Source: JAGVMG01 sp964461105 (GTDB lineage: Bacteria; Chlamydiota; Chlamydiia; Chlamydiales; Rhabdochlamydiaceae). From it: a stretch of 29,042 nucleotides of DNA. The DNA lies in contig CAYWSY010000016.1 in assembly GCA_964461105.1 (NCBI GenBank), positions 1-29,042 on the forward strand, in the 5' to 3' direction. This document shows, one piece after another, positions 7,466 through 14,937 of this stretch. The position numbers and the translations under genes are program-made. The notes beneath the pieces were generated by a model. That model searched no databases, was not told where the DNA came from, and saw nothing but the letters and a program-made list of their open reading frames with translations. The first letter of the stretch is position 1; each line of letters starts with the position of its first letter.

Positions 7466-8383
7466 AAGCAAAAAAGAACATATTTCTGTCCTAGAGGCGG
7501 AAGCGCTTTCCTTCTTTGCAGATCAAAAGATTCATGTCTTTTTTGAAGGAACAGTGGGAGCTGGTGGCCATTCGAAAGCGTTTTTGCAGGCTCACCCAGA
7601 AATTAAAAGGTATTTAGGCTGTGATGTCGATCCAGAAGCGTTAACGATTGCAGAAAAGACATTGGAGCCCTGGAAAGATAAAGTTGAGCTAATCCATGGG
7701 AATTTCTCCCAGTTGGATCAGTTACTTAAAGAACGGAAAATCAATTCGGTCGATGGTTTTTTTTTGACCTGGGAGTTTCGTCTATGCAATTAGATAAAGG
7801 ATATAAAGGGTTTAGTTTTTCAAAAGAAGGACCTCTTGATATGCGTATGGATCCCACTTCGGAGCTAACTGCTAAAGAAGTGGTTAATTCTTGGTCAGAG
7901 GGGGATCTTGGTGAAATTTTTCGCGATTATGGAGAGGAGCCTAGATGGAAACGTGCAGCTAAGGCTATCGTAGATTCTCGTCGAAAAAAGAAATTCGAGA
8001 CTACAACTGAGCTGGCACAAGTGATTTCAGATGCTCTAAAAACTCCTCTAAAAGGCAAATGGCATCCTGCAACGTTGATTTTTCAAGCTTTAAGGATTTG
8101 TGTAAATCGAGAGCTTGAAGTGATTGCTGAGGGGATTTCAAAGGCGATTCAGATGCTTGCACCTGGCGGAAAAATTGGAGTGATTAGTTTTCATAGCTTA
8201 GAAGATCGCATTGTGAAGAACATTTTCAAGCAAGCTTCAGCGCGCCCTTCTAAACATGACAAAAATGCACCGTTGCCATTTTTGAAATTGCTCACGAAAA
8301 AACCGATTGCGCCTACGATGAAAGAGATCCGTTTAAACCCAAGATCAAGAAGCGCAAAGTTGCGTTTTGCAGAGAGAATTTAA
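7455..8383 (+). pseudogene. rsmH: 16S rRNA m4C1402 methyltransferase RsmH, split by frameshift at T9
   Basis: Two reading frames together make one RsmH (MraW). The first starts at ATG 7455 (AGGAG upstream, overlapping mraZ) and contains HISVLEAEAL and the SAM-binding FFEGTVGAGGHS at 29-40. It runs off frame and stops at 7793. The second, in the -1 frame, resumes with DLGVSSMQLDKG and continues to 8383 with GPLDMRMDP, PGGKIGVISFHSLEDR and a normal end. The break falls exactly at nine T residues (7757-7765). One extra T, or a -1 slip, would restore VDGFFFDLGVSS and a 309-residue protein of normal length. RsmH methylates C1402 of 16S rRNA. The rest is intact and conserved. The split may therefore be a real mutation, a base-calling error, or a gene expressed by polymerase or ribosome slippage. 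I use the pseudogene type only to record the break. Confidence 0.85.
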
Positions 8384-8393
8384 AGGCTTAAAA

Positions 8394-8759
8394 ATGAGCA
8401 AAGGAATCATGACACGCACCTTGATCTGCATTTGTGCTTTCGGGTTGTGTCTGTATTCTTACCTTGACAAGCAGAATGAATTGACTCGTCTGCGCCTTTG
8501 CATTCCTGTAGTAGCCAAAGAAGTGAAAGACTTAAAAGAAGAAGATGTTCGTTTGCAATTTGAAATTGATCTTTTTGAAAGTCCCCAACACTTGATGGAG
8601 CTCTTGGCTCACAGTGAATATTCCCACTTGAAACACCCCTTGATGAAGCAGATTATGCAGGTCTCTGAAGGGATTGCACTGCACCTTCCAGTTGGGGAGA
8701 AAGGGGAATCTGTTGTCCGTCAATCTAAATCCACTCTTGCGATGGGAGTTGCACCATAG
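8394..8759 (+). CDS. FtsL-like divisome protein
   Basis: I start at ATG 8394 (121 residues), eleven bases after rsmH; an in-frame ATG at 8367 would overlap rsmH. Residues 5-22 (IMTRTLICICAFGLCLYSYL) form one membrane segment. They are followed by a periplasmic helix with heptad-like leucines (NELTRLRLCIPVVAKEVKDLKEE, to about residue 60). This is the FtsL layout: a short cytoplasmic tail, one transmembrane helix and a coiled coil. The position between rsmH and ftsI is that of ftsL in many bacteria and of CT271 in C. trachomatis. FtsL helps FtsB and FtsQ activate the septal synthase. Sequence identity across this family is low, so the call rests on layout and position. Confidence 0.75.
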   Translation: MSKGIMTRTLICICAFGLCLYSYLDKQNELTRLRLCIPVVAKEVKDLKEEDVRLQFEIDLFESPQHLMELLAHSEYSHLKHPLMKQIMQVSEGIALHLPVGEKGESVVRQSKSTLAMGVAP

Positions 8760-8762
8760 ATT

Positions 8763-10775
8763 ATGTCTGGAGCCTTATCTCCGGCAGCGCGCAAACGGTT
8801 AGTCTGGGTCGCATTGAGCGTCTTTGTTCTGTTTTGTCTATTGATTATCCAATTTTTCAACATTCAGATTGTCGAAGGGGAAAAATGGGCGCGGCAAGCG
8901 AGAATTCAACATCAGCTTGTTGTCATTGAGCCTTTTAAACGGGGGCTATTTTATTCTAATACGGCGCTCAAGCCTGGGCATCCTGAAATGCCTCAGGCGT
9001 TTGTAACGGACGTTCCCAAATTCCATCTGTTTGCAGATCCCAAGAGCCTTCCTGCAGAGACGCGGGAAGAGATTGCCAAAAAATTGCAAGGGTTTCTAGG
9101 GTTAAATGAAGGGGATTTTTTAAAATTGCGCTCGCAGTTTGATAAGCAGAGCAGGTCGCGGAAGCTGATCATGTGGATGAGTAAAGAGAGGCGCGATGCG
9201 ATCTCTGATTGGTGGTTTGCCTTTGCGCGCCAGAAAAAAATTCCTCGGAATGCTTTATTTTTTGTTCAAGATTACAAGCGATCGTACCCATTTGGAAAAC
9301 TTCTTGGCCAGGTGCTGCATACAGTTCGGGAAGAGAAAGACTCGCGTAGCAATCAGAGTATTCCAACGGGAGGTCTTGAGTTGATTTTTGATCGTGTTCT
9401 CCAAGGAAAGGAGGGTAAGCGCCAATTGCTCCGCTCGCCGCGCCATCCTCTTGAAACCGGGCAAATTCTCTCTTTGCCTGAAGATGGGGCCGATGTGTAT
9501 CTCACGATTAATCACTACTTGCAAGCTGTCGCAGAAGAGGAAATTGAGAAAGCAGTTAAAAATGCCCATGCAAAACAGGGATGGGCTATTTTAATGCATC
9601 CGAGAACGGGAGAGATTTTTGCCATGGCTCAATATCCAGGATTTGAGCCAGGAAATTATCGAAAGTACTTTAATGATCCTAAGTTGAAGCCGCAAACAGG
9701 AAATCCAGCTCTGACAGATCCATTTGAACCAGGTTCGACGATGAAGCCATTGACGGCTGCAATCGCGTTAAAGGCAAATCGAGAATTAATTGCGAGAGGG
9801 AAAAAACCTCTCTTTTCTCCAAATGAAAAGATCGCTTGTCGCAATGGGGCGTTTCCAGGAAGACGCAAACCCATTTCTGATGTGAGTTCTCACGGCTATT
9901 TAAACATGGCAATGGCACTGCAAAAGTCATCTAATATTTACATGGCGCGGTTAGTTCAACGCATCATTGAACAATTAGGGGATGAGTGGTATCGCAATGC
10001 TTTGACCGATATTTTTGGATTTGGACATAAGACGGGGATCGAGTTGCCCTCTGAGAGTCCAGGATTGGTGCCAACTCCTGGAAAAATGCATCCCAATGGA
10101 GCACTGGAATGGTCGGTTCCGACTCCATTTTCATTAGCTTTTGGACACAATCTGTTGGTCAATAGTTTACAGTTGATGCGCAGCTGGGGGGTTTTAGCCA
10201 ATGGAGGCTACGATGTCAGGCCGACTTTGGTTCGCAAAGTGGTTCGCACACATAGGGATGGTTCAGAGGAGATCCTTCTTGACAATACCCGCCCGGAAAG
10301 AGTACAAGCATTTCCTCGGGTCTTGGAGAAAGAAATCGTCGATGAAGTTGTTAGCGCTTTGAAATATGTCACAAAGCCAGGGGGAGCTTCTTCAAAAGGG
10401 GATATCCATGGGTATACTGAGGTGGGAAAAACAGGAACAACGGAAAAGATCGTCAACGGGGCTTACTCCAAACGGGATCATATTTCGACGTTTATTGGAT
10501 TTGCACCTGTTAAAAATCCTGAATTTATTTTGCTTATTGCAATCGATGACCCAGAGTATAAATACATCCCCGGTGTTGGCCGCAACCAGCTAGGTAGTAA
10601 ATGCGCTGCGCCAGCTTTTGGCGAAATTGGGCAGCGTACATTGCAGTACCTTGGAGTTGAGCCTGATGATCCCTATGGATACCCACCAGGAGATCCCCGC
10701 CGCAATGAAGAGAAGGCAGATTGGGTCCAAGAAGCAAAGCGATTAAAAGAACTCTATCAGCAGTGGAATCCATGA
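8763..10775 (+). CDS. ftsI: Septal peptidoglycan transpeptidase (PBP3/FtsI)
   Basis: 670 residues. One membrane segment (about 13-34) is followed by the class B dimerisation domain. The transpeptidase domain has all three penicillin-binding motifs: Ser325-Thr-Met-Lys328 (FEPGSTMKP), Ser389-Ser-Asn391, and Lys556-Thr-Gly558 (VGKTGTTEK). It cross-links peptide stems at the division site from the periplasmic side. In Chlamydiae, which lack FtsZ, this enzyme and MreB-driven synthesis carry out septation. It begins three bases after the ftsL-like gene and its stop overlaps the murE start (ATGA), so translation is coupled. The usual single-TM PBP2b/FtsI architecture and the wall-operon context exclude an elongation-type PBP2 with fair confidence. 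Confidence 0.92.
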   Translation: MSGALSPAARKRLVWVALSVFVLFCLLIIQFFNIQIVEGEKWARQARIQHQLVVIEPFKRGLFYSNTALKPGHPEMPQAFVTDVPKFHLFADPKSLPAETREEIAKKLQGFLGLNEGDFLKLRSQFDKQSRSRKLIMWMSKERRDAISDWWFAFARQKKIPRNALFFVQDYKRSYPFGKLLGQVLHTVREEKDSRSNQSIPTGGLELIFDRVLQGKEGKRQLLRSPRHPLETGQILSLPEDGADVYLTINHYLQAVAEEEIEKAVKNAHAKQGWAILMHPRTGEIFAMAQYPGFEPGNYRKYFNDPKLKPQTGNPALTDPFEPGSTMKPLTAAIALKANRELIARGKKPLFSPNEKIACRNGAFPGRRKPISDVSSHGYLNMAMALQKSSNIYMARLVQRIIEQLGDEWYRNALTDIFGFGHKTGIELPSESPGLVPTPGKMHPNGALEWSVPTPFSLAFGHNLLVNSLQLMRSWGVLANGGYDVRPTLVRKVVRTHRDGSEEILLDNTRPERVQAFPRVLEKEIVDEVVSALKYVTKPGGASSKGDIHGYTEVGKTGTTEKIVNGAYSKRDHISTFIGFAPVKNPEFILLIAIDDPEYKYIPGVGRNQLGSKCAAPAFGEIGQRTLQYLGVEPDDPYGYPPGDPRRNEEKADWVQEAKRLKELYQQWNP

Positions 10776-12211
10776 TTAAACTTAAAAAACTTCTTAAAGA
10801 GATTCCAGGAGTGATCATTCGAGGGGCTAAAGATCCTGAAATCACGGGCATTTGCAATGATTCCCGTCTTGTGGCACCGGGAAATCTATTTGTTGCCAAA
10901 AAAGGATTAACACATGATGGCGCAAAACGGATTCCAGATGCGATTGCGGCAGGAGCAACGGCCATCCTGACCGATTTGTATGACCCTTTTTTTCCACATG
11001 TGGTTCAGCTGATTTCCTCCGATGTTCCCGCAAGCGAAGCGCTCCTTGCGCGTCGGTTTTACAATTCTCCTGATCAACATCTCTTTTTGATTGGAATTAC
11101 GGGAACTAATGGAAAAACGACAACATCCTATCTTGTAAAACATTTGTTTGGCAGCTCGTGTGGATTGATCGGCTCGATTGAGCGGATTGTTGGGAAACAC
11201 ACCTTTCCCGCTCCTCAAAATACTCCCGATGTGATTACTGTAAACAAACTGTTCCATGAGATGGTGCTTAACGGGTGTGATAGTTGTGTCATGGAGGTGA
11301 CTTCGCATGGAGTTCACCAGGGGAGAGTCCGCTTGGTTGAATTTGACATCGCGCTTTTTACTAATTTGACTCAAGATCATCTCGATTATCATCAAACGAT
11401 GGAAGCATATGCAGCTGTCAAGGCATCTTTCTTTACAGCATTAGATGCAGGTGCACAGGCGATTGTCAATGCAGATGATCCTTGGCATGCGCGCATGGTC
11501 GCAACATGTCAAGCTCCTGTGTTTAGATTCGGGATTGATTCCCCATGCGATTTAAAAGCTGAGAACATTGTTTTAACGTCAGCAGGAGCACAATTTGATT
11601 TGATCTATCAGGGGGCTCGAATGCGGATGCATAGCCCTTTGATTGGTAGATTTAATGTGTACAATTGCTTGAGTGCAATTAGTGTGGGGTTATGTAGGGG
11701 CTATTTATTGGAGAACATTGTCAACGTGCTTAAGTGTTTTACTCATGTCCCTGGACGGTTAGAGCGCATTCCGAACCAAAAAGGATTAAATATCTATGTG
11801 GATTATGCTCATACTGATGATGCATTAAAGAATGTCCTTTACACGCTCAGAGAAATGACACCAGGTAAAATCATTACCGTGTTTGGATGTGGGGGAAATC
11901 GAGATCCGATGAAGCGGCCTAAGATGGGAGCTATCGCTGAGGCGCTCTCTGATATTGCGATTGTTACAAGTGACAATTCCCGCAATGAAGAGCCAGGGGA
12001 AATCATCCGTCAGGTATTAAGTGGATTTGTGCGCCCCTCAGAGGCGTGGGTTTCTTTGGATCGAGAAGAAGCGATCGCGCGCGCGATTCTAACGGCTACT
12101 CCCCAAGATAGTGTGTTGATTGCTGGAAAAGGGCACGAAGCTTACCAAATTTTTTCCCAAGAGACGATCGCTTTTGATGATCGCCTTGTTGCACAAAGGG
12201 CGTGTTTATGA
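10772..12211 (+). CDS. murE: UDP-MurNAc-tripeptide synthetase MurE
   Basis: I start at ATG 10772 (479 residues) because it makes the four-base overlap with the ftsI stop and gives the usual N terminus. A start at 10721 would lie deep within ftsI. The ATP-binding loop GITGTNGKTTTS is at 108-119. Other Mur-ligase features are ENAPQNTPD-like substrate contacts (FPAPQNTPDV), TNLTQDHLDYH and DYAHTDDAL. The box that selects meso-diaminopimelate is usually DNPR; here it reads DNSR at 401-404, an unusual Pro to Ser change, while the Arg that contacts mDAP is kept. MurE adds the third amino acid to UDP-MurNAc-dipeptide in the cytoplasm. The specificity is most likely mDAP, as in Chlamydia, but the altered box makes this less certain. 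Confidence 0.93.
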   Translation: MIKLKKLLKEIPGVIIRGAKDPEITGICNDSRLVAPGNLFVAKKGLTHDGAKRIPDAIAAGATAILTDLYDPFFPHVVQLISSDVPASEALLARRFYNSPDQHLFLIGITGTNGKTTTSYLVKHLFGSSCGLIGSIERIVGKHTFPAPQNTPDVITVNKLFHEMVLNGCDSCVMEVTSHGVHQGRVRLVEFDIALFTNLTQDHLDYHQTMEAYAAVKASFFTALDAGAQAIVNADDPWHARMVATCQAPVFRFGIDSPCDLKAENIVLTSAGAQFDLIYQGARMRMHSPLIGRFNVYNCLSAISVGLCRGYLLENIVNVLKCFTHVPGRLERIPNQKGLNIYVDYAHTDDALKNVLYTLREMTPGKIITVFGCGGNRDPMKRPKMGAIAEALSDIAIVTSDNSRNEEPGEIIRQVLSGFVRPSEAWVSLDREEAIARAILTATPQDSVLIAGKGHEAYQIFSQETIAFDDRLVAQRACL

Positions 12212-12474
12212 TGTATCCGATATGTCTAGTTTTATGCCTTGTTGTTCTGGGAGCATGTTCTGGCGAAAGTGGAGGGGGGTTCTTTTGGGATAACGGCGGT
12301 TGGGACAATGAAGACTATTAGGATGGACATCGTCGAGAGCACCATAGACACCACCATGATGACGATGATCATCATGACCGCCATGACCGCCATGATCATC
12401 ATGGACACAAAGGCCACCATGATCATCATGGTCATAAAGGCCATCACGGCGGTGGTGGGCATCACCATCACTAA
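12208..12474 (+). pseudogene. His-rich small lipoprotein gene interrupted by amber codon
   Basis: ATG 12208 overlaps the murE stop. The first 37 codons encode a lipoprotein signal with lipobox VVLGAC (Cys17), then SGESGGG and a Trp/Asp/Asn stretch. A TAG follows at 12319-12321. The same frame then stays open for 50 codons to TAA at 12472, and 24 of these are histidine, mixed with Asp and Gly, ending GGGGHHHH. With the TAG read as an amino acid this is an 88-residue surface or periplasmic lipoprotein with a strong metal-binding (Ni, Zn or Cu) tail. The intact frame on both sides argues for one gene with a recent stop mutation, an assembly error, or readthrough. No family is recognised. Its position between murE and amiA suggests an envelope role. 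Confidence 0.6.
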
Positions 12475-12524
12475 AAGATTTGAAGTTTCTTGAGTATAAT
12501 CCTCTCACCTCCTAAATTTAGGAG
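12472..12524 (+). promoter_or_regulatory. Candidate amiA promoter with palindromic operator
   Basis: A perfect -10 TATAAT lies at 12495-12500. The best -35 at 17-base spacing is only TAAAAG (12472-12477). Just after the predicted start site is a perfect 16-base palindrome, CTCCTAAATTTAGGAG (12509-12524), well placed for a repressor. It gives amiA an independent promoter 60-90 bases before its ATG. Confidence 0.5.
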
Positions 12525-12586
12525 ATGTTCTTGGTAAGCTCTAAATCAAGACATCCCTTGAATAACATGGAATCAAGAGAAATCGC

Positions 12587-13282
12587 ATGCGCCTTTTTCG
12601 CGCCTTCTATCTTGTATTGAGTCTCTGCTTGTGTATCTTGTTAAGTTCAGCAGGGAAGCGTCCTTCTATGAATGCGTATACAAATGCGGCATATGGAGAG
12701 AGTTCTCGGGAATCCTACGAGCCTCTTGTCCAAAAGCCTCTGATCGTTCTCGATGCGGGCCATGGAGGAACGGATGAGGGGGCAAAGGTGCGTGCTTTCC
12801 AAGAAAAAAAAGTGACCATGCTCGCAACGCTTCTAACAAAAAAACATTTGGAAGAATTGGGTTACCGTGTGTTGTTAACACGCAATCGAGATGCGTATGT
12901 CTCACTACCTCGTAGAGTATCCATTGCCAATAAGGCGAATGGAGTTCTTTTTGTTAGCATCCATTTTAATTCAGCACGCAATGAGGAAGCAAAGGGGATT
13001 GAGGTGTTCTATTACGGGGGAACAGAGCCTTGGCGCTCACGCGCTTCCCAGCGTCTTGCCAATTGCATTTTGTATCGCGTCGTTGATTTAACAGAGGCTC
13101 ATTCGAGGGGTGTCAAGCAGGGTAATTTTCATGTGATTCGAGAAACAGAGATGCCGGCGGTACTGGTTGAAGGGGGCTTCATCACCAACGGAGCTGAACG
13201 AAATCGTCTCAAGGATCGCAATTATCTTAATCGCTTGGGACTTGGGATTGCAGAAGGGATTGATAAGTATTTAAAAAGTTAA
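12587..13282 (+). CDS. amiA: N-acetylmuramoyl-L-alanine amidase AmiA
   Basis: 231 residues. Residues 1-22 form a signal peptide or anchor, so it acts in the periplasm. The Amidase_3 zinc site is complete: His59 in LDAGHGG, Glu73 in FQEKK, His126 in SIHFN, and catalytic Glu195 in VEGGF. It cleaves the MurNAc-L-Ala bond to remodel septal peptidoglycan. The chlamydial AmiA is also reported to have a second, penicillin-sensitive carboxypeptidase activity. The enzyme has no extra binding domain and is of the short chlamydial size. It follows the murE block, as CT268 follows CT269, but has its own promoter candidate. It ends four bases before a tRNA on the other strand. Confidence 0.92.
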   Translation: MRLFRAFYLVLSLCLCILLSSAGKRPSMNAYTNAAYGESSRESYEPLVQKPLIVLDAGHGGTDEGAKVRAFQEKKVTMLATLLTKKHLEELGYRVLLTRNRDAYVSLPRRVSIANKANGVLFVSIHFNSARNEEAKGIEVFYYGGTEPWRSRASQRLANCILYRVVDLTEAHSRGVKQGNFHVIRETEMPAVLVEGGFITNGAERNRLKDRNYLNRLGLGIAEGIDKYLKS

Positions 13283-13285
13283 CAT

Positions 13286-13359
13286 CGTCCTTGGCGCGAG
13301 TTGAACGCGCGACCTGCCGCTTAGGAGGCGACCGCTCTATCCACCTGAGCTACAAGGAC
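13286..13359 (-). tRNA. tRNA-Arg (anticodon CCT)
   Basis: On the minus strand the cloverleaf folds fully. The acceptor stem is GTCCTTG with CAAGGAC, the D stem GCTC with GAGC. The anticodon stem is GTCGC with GCGGC around loop CTCCTAA, which puts CCT at positions 34-36. The T stem is GCGCG with CGCGC around TTCAACT. The discriminator is G (13286). CCA is not encoded. It reads AGG codons. It sits at the junction between two blocks that are separate in C. trachomatis. Confidence 0.95.
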
Positions 13360-13374
13360 AGATAAGGCAACCAT

Positions 13375-13402
13375 ATTATCGGGGCAAAGCCCTAAACTTC
13401 AA
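13375..13402 (-). promoter_or_regulatory. tRNA-Arg promoter
   Basis: On the minus strand, -35 TTGAAG (13397-13402) and -10 GATAAT (13375-13380) are separated by 16 bases, placing the start just ahead of the tRNA at 13359. The spacer holds a GGGC-AAA-GCCC palindrome (13382-13391 region). Confidence 0.55.
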
Positions 13403-13428
13403 TAAAAATTAAAGACGTGGAGGATTAA

Positions 13429-14889
13429 ATGACCCAAGGAACTGCGGATATTGGACTGATTGGACTTGCTGTCATGGGGCAAAATCTCGTATTAAACATG
13501 AACGACCATGGCTTTCGGGTTGCCGTTTTTAACCGTACGCCTGCTAAAACCGATGAATTTTTAAAGGGACCTGCTAAGAACTCATCCGTCGTTGGGGCTC
13601 ATACGCTCAAGGAATTTTTTCAGTTGTTGAAGCGACCACGCAAAGTGATGTTTATGGTCAAAGCTGGAACCCCAGTGGATGACATGATCGAAGAGTGTCT
13701 TCCTTTTTTAGAAAAGGGGGATGTGATCATCGATGGAGGCAATAGCCATTATCCCGATACAGAACGGCGCAATGCTGCACTGAAAGCCAAAGGGATTTTG
13801 TACATTGGAACTGGAGTGTCTGGCGGGGAAGAGGGCGCGCGCCATGGCCCATCGATCATGCCTGGCGGTAATCCAGATGCTTGGCCTTTAGTTAAGCCGA
13901 TTCTTCAAGGGATTTCAGCAAAGGCAGAAGAAGACGGTCTTCCCTGTTGTGATTGGGTCGGAGATGGAGGAGCTGGGCATTATGTCAAAATGGTTCATAA
14001 CGGAATTGAATATGGCGATATGCAGCTGATGGCCGAGGCTTATTTCCTCTTGCAGAACGTGCTTGGATGTGATGCAAAGGAGCTTCATGAAATTTTTGCA
14101 GACTGGAATAAGGGAGTCCTCAATAGTTTCCTTGTGGAAATTACTGCGCATATCTTTACCCAGCGTGATACCGACGGATCTCCTCTTTTAGAGAAAATTC
14201 TTGATGTTGCAGGGCAAAAGGGAACAGGCAAATGGACAGGAATCAGTGCTTTGGATATGGGAATTCCCGTAACTTTGATTGCTGAGTCAGTCTTTGCGCG
14301 GTGCTTATCTTCGCTTAAAGAGGAGCGCCTGCAAGCTGAAGAGGTGTTTACACGGCCACAGTTTACATTTAAAGGGGACAGGAAGCAGTTGATCGAGGAC
14401 ATCCGTCAAGCTCTCTATGCCTCTAAAATCATCAGTTACGCGCAAGGCTTTATGCTCATGCGAGCAGCTGCAGGAGAGATGAAGTGGAAGCTCAATTATG
14501 GCTCCATTGCGCTCATGTGGCGAGCTGGCTGTATCATTCGCAGCAGATTCTTAAATGACATTAAAAAAGCTTATGACAAAAAACCAGATCTTGCAAATCT
14601 GCTTTTTGATCCTTACTTCCATGATGCGATCAAAGGGGCTGAAGAGAGTTGGCGCCGTGTGGTCTGCCTTGCAGTCCAAGCGGGAATTCCAACACCTTGT
14701 TTTAGTACAAGCTTGGCATTTTTCGATGGATATCGCTCAGGAAAATTGCCTGCGAATTTAATTCAAGCGCAGCGCGACTATTTTGGTGCGCATACCTATG
14801 AACGCATCGACGCTCCACGCGGTAAGTTCTTCCATACGAATTGGACTGGGACAGGCGGGAATGTGACCTCGACATCCTATAACGCGTAA
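13429..14889 (+). CDS. gnd: 6-phosphogluconate dehydrogenase, decarboxylating
   Basis: 486 residues, full length. The NADP-binding fold begins at once with GLIGLAVMGQNL (9-20). Substrate and catalytic motifs follow: IIDGGNSHYPDTERR, GTGVSGGEEGARHGPSIMPGG and KMVHNGIEYGDMQLMAEAY, the last with the catalytic Lys. The C-terminal helical dimer domain is complete and ends in the usual Gly-rich tail (HTNWTGTGGNVTS). It oxidises 6-phosphogluconate to ribulose 5-phosphate, making NADPH in the pentose phosphate pathway. GGAGG lies upstream of the ATG. It is convergent with lepA across a strong hairpin, the same pairing as CT063-CT064. Confidence 0.97.
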   Translation: MTQGTADIGLIGLAVMGQNLVLNMNDHGFRVAVFNRTPAKTDEFLKGPAKNSSVVGAHTLKEFFQLLKRPRKVMFMVKAGTPVDDMIEECLPFLEKGDVIIDGGNSHYPDTERRNAALKAKGILYIGTGVSGGEEGARHGPSIMPGGNPDAWPLVKPILQGISAKAEEDGLPCCDWVGDGGAGHYVKMVHNGIEYGDMQLMAEAYFLLQNVLGCDAKELHEIFADWNKGVLNSFLVEITAHIFTQRDTDGSPLLEKILDVAGQKGTGKWTGISALDMGIPVTLIAESVFARCLSSLKEERLQAEEVFTRPQFTFKGDRKQLIEDIRQALYASKIISYAQGFMLMRAAAGEMKWKLNYGSIALMWRAGCIIRSRFLNDIKKAYDKKPDLANLLFDPYFHDAIKGAEESWRRVVCLAVQAGIPTPCFSTSLAFFDGYRSGKLPANLIQAQRDYFGAHTYERIDAPRGKFFHTNWTGTGGNVTSTSYNA

Positions 14890-14894
14890 GGAGA

Positions 14895-14933
14895 AAAGGC
14901 GCACAGAAATACATATGATTTCTGTGCGCCTTT
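14895..14933. terminator. Bidirectional terminator between gnd and lepA
   Basis: A perfect 16-bp inverted repeat (arms 14895-14910 and 14918-14933) with a 7-base loop. The arms start AAAGG and end CCTTT, so both strands give a GC stem followed by a short T run. It lies six bases after the gnd stop and four before the lepA stop on the other strand. Confidence 0.88.
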
Positions 14934-14937
14934 GAAT

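Noticed and set aside
12206..12508. Antisense frames rich in His/Asp/Gly or Met/Ile/Val over the repeat-like CAT/GAT stretch
   Set aside because: They are mirror frames of the CAT/GAT-rich codons of the His-rich lipoprotein gene; no start context or family match.
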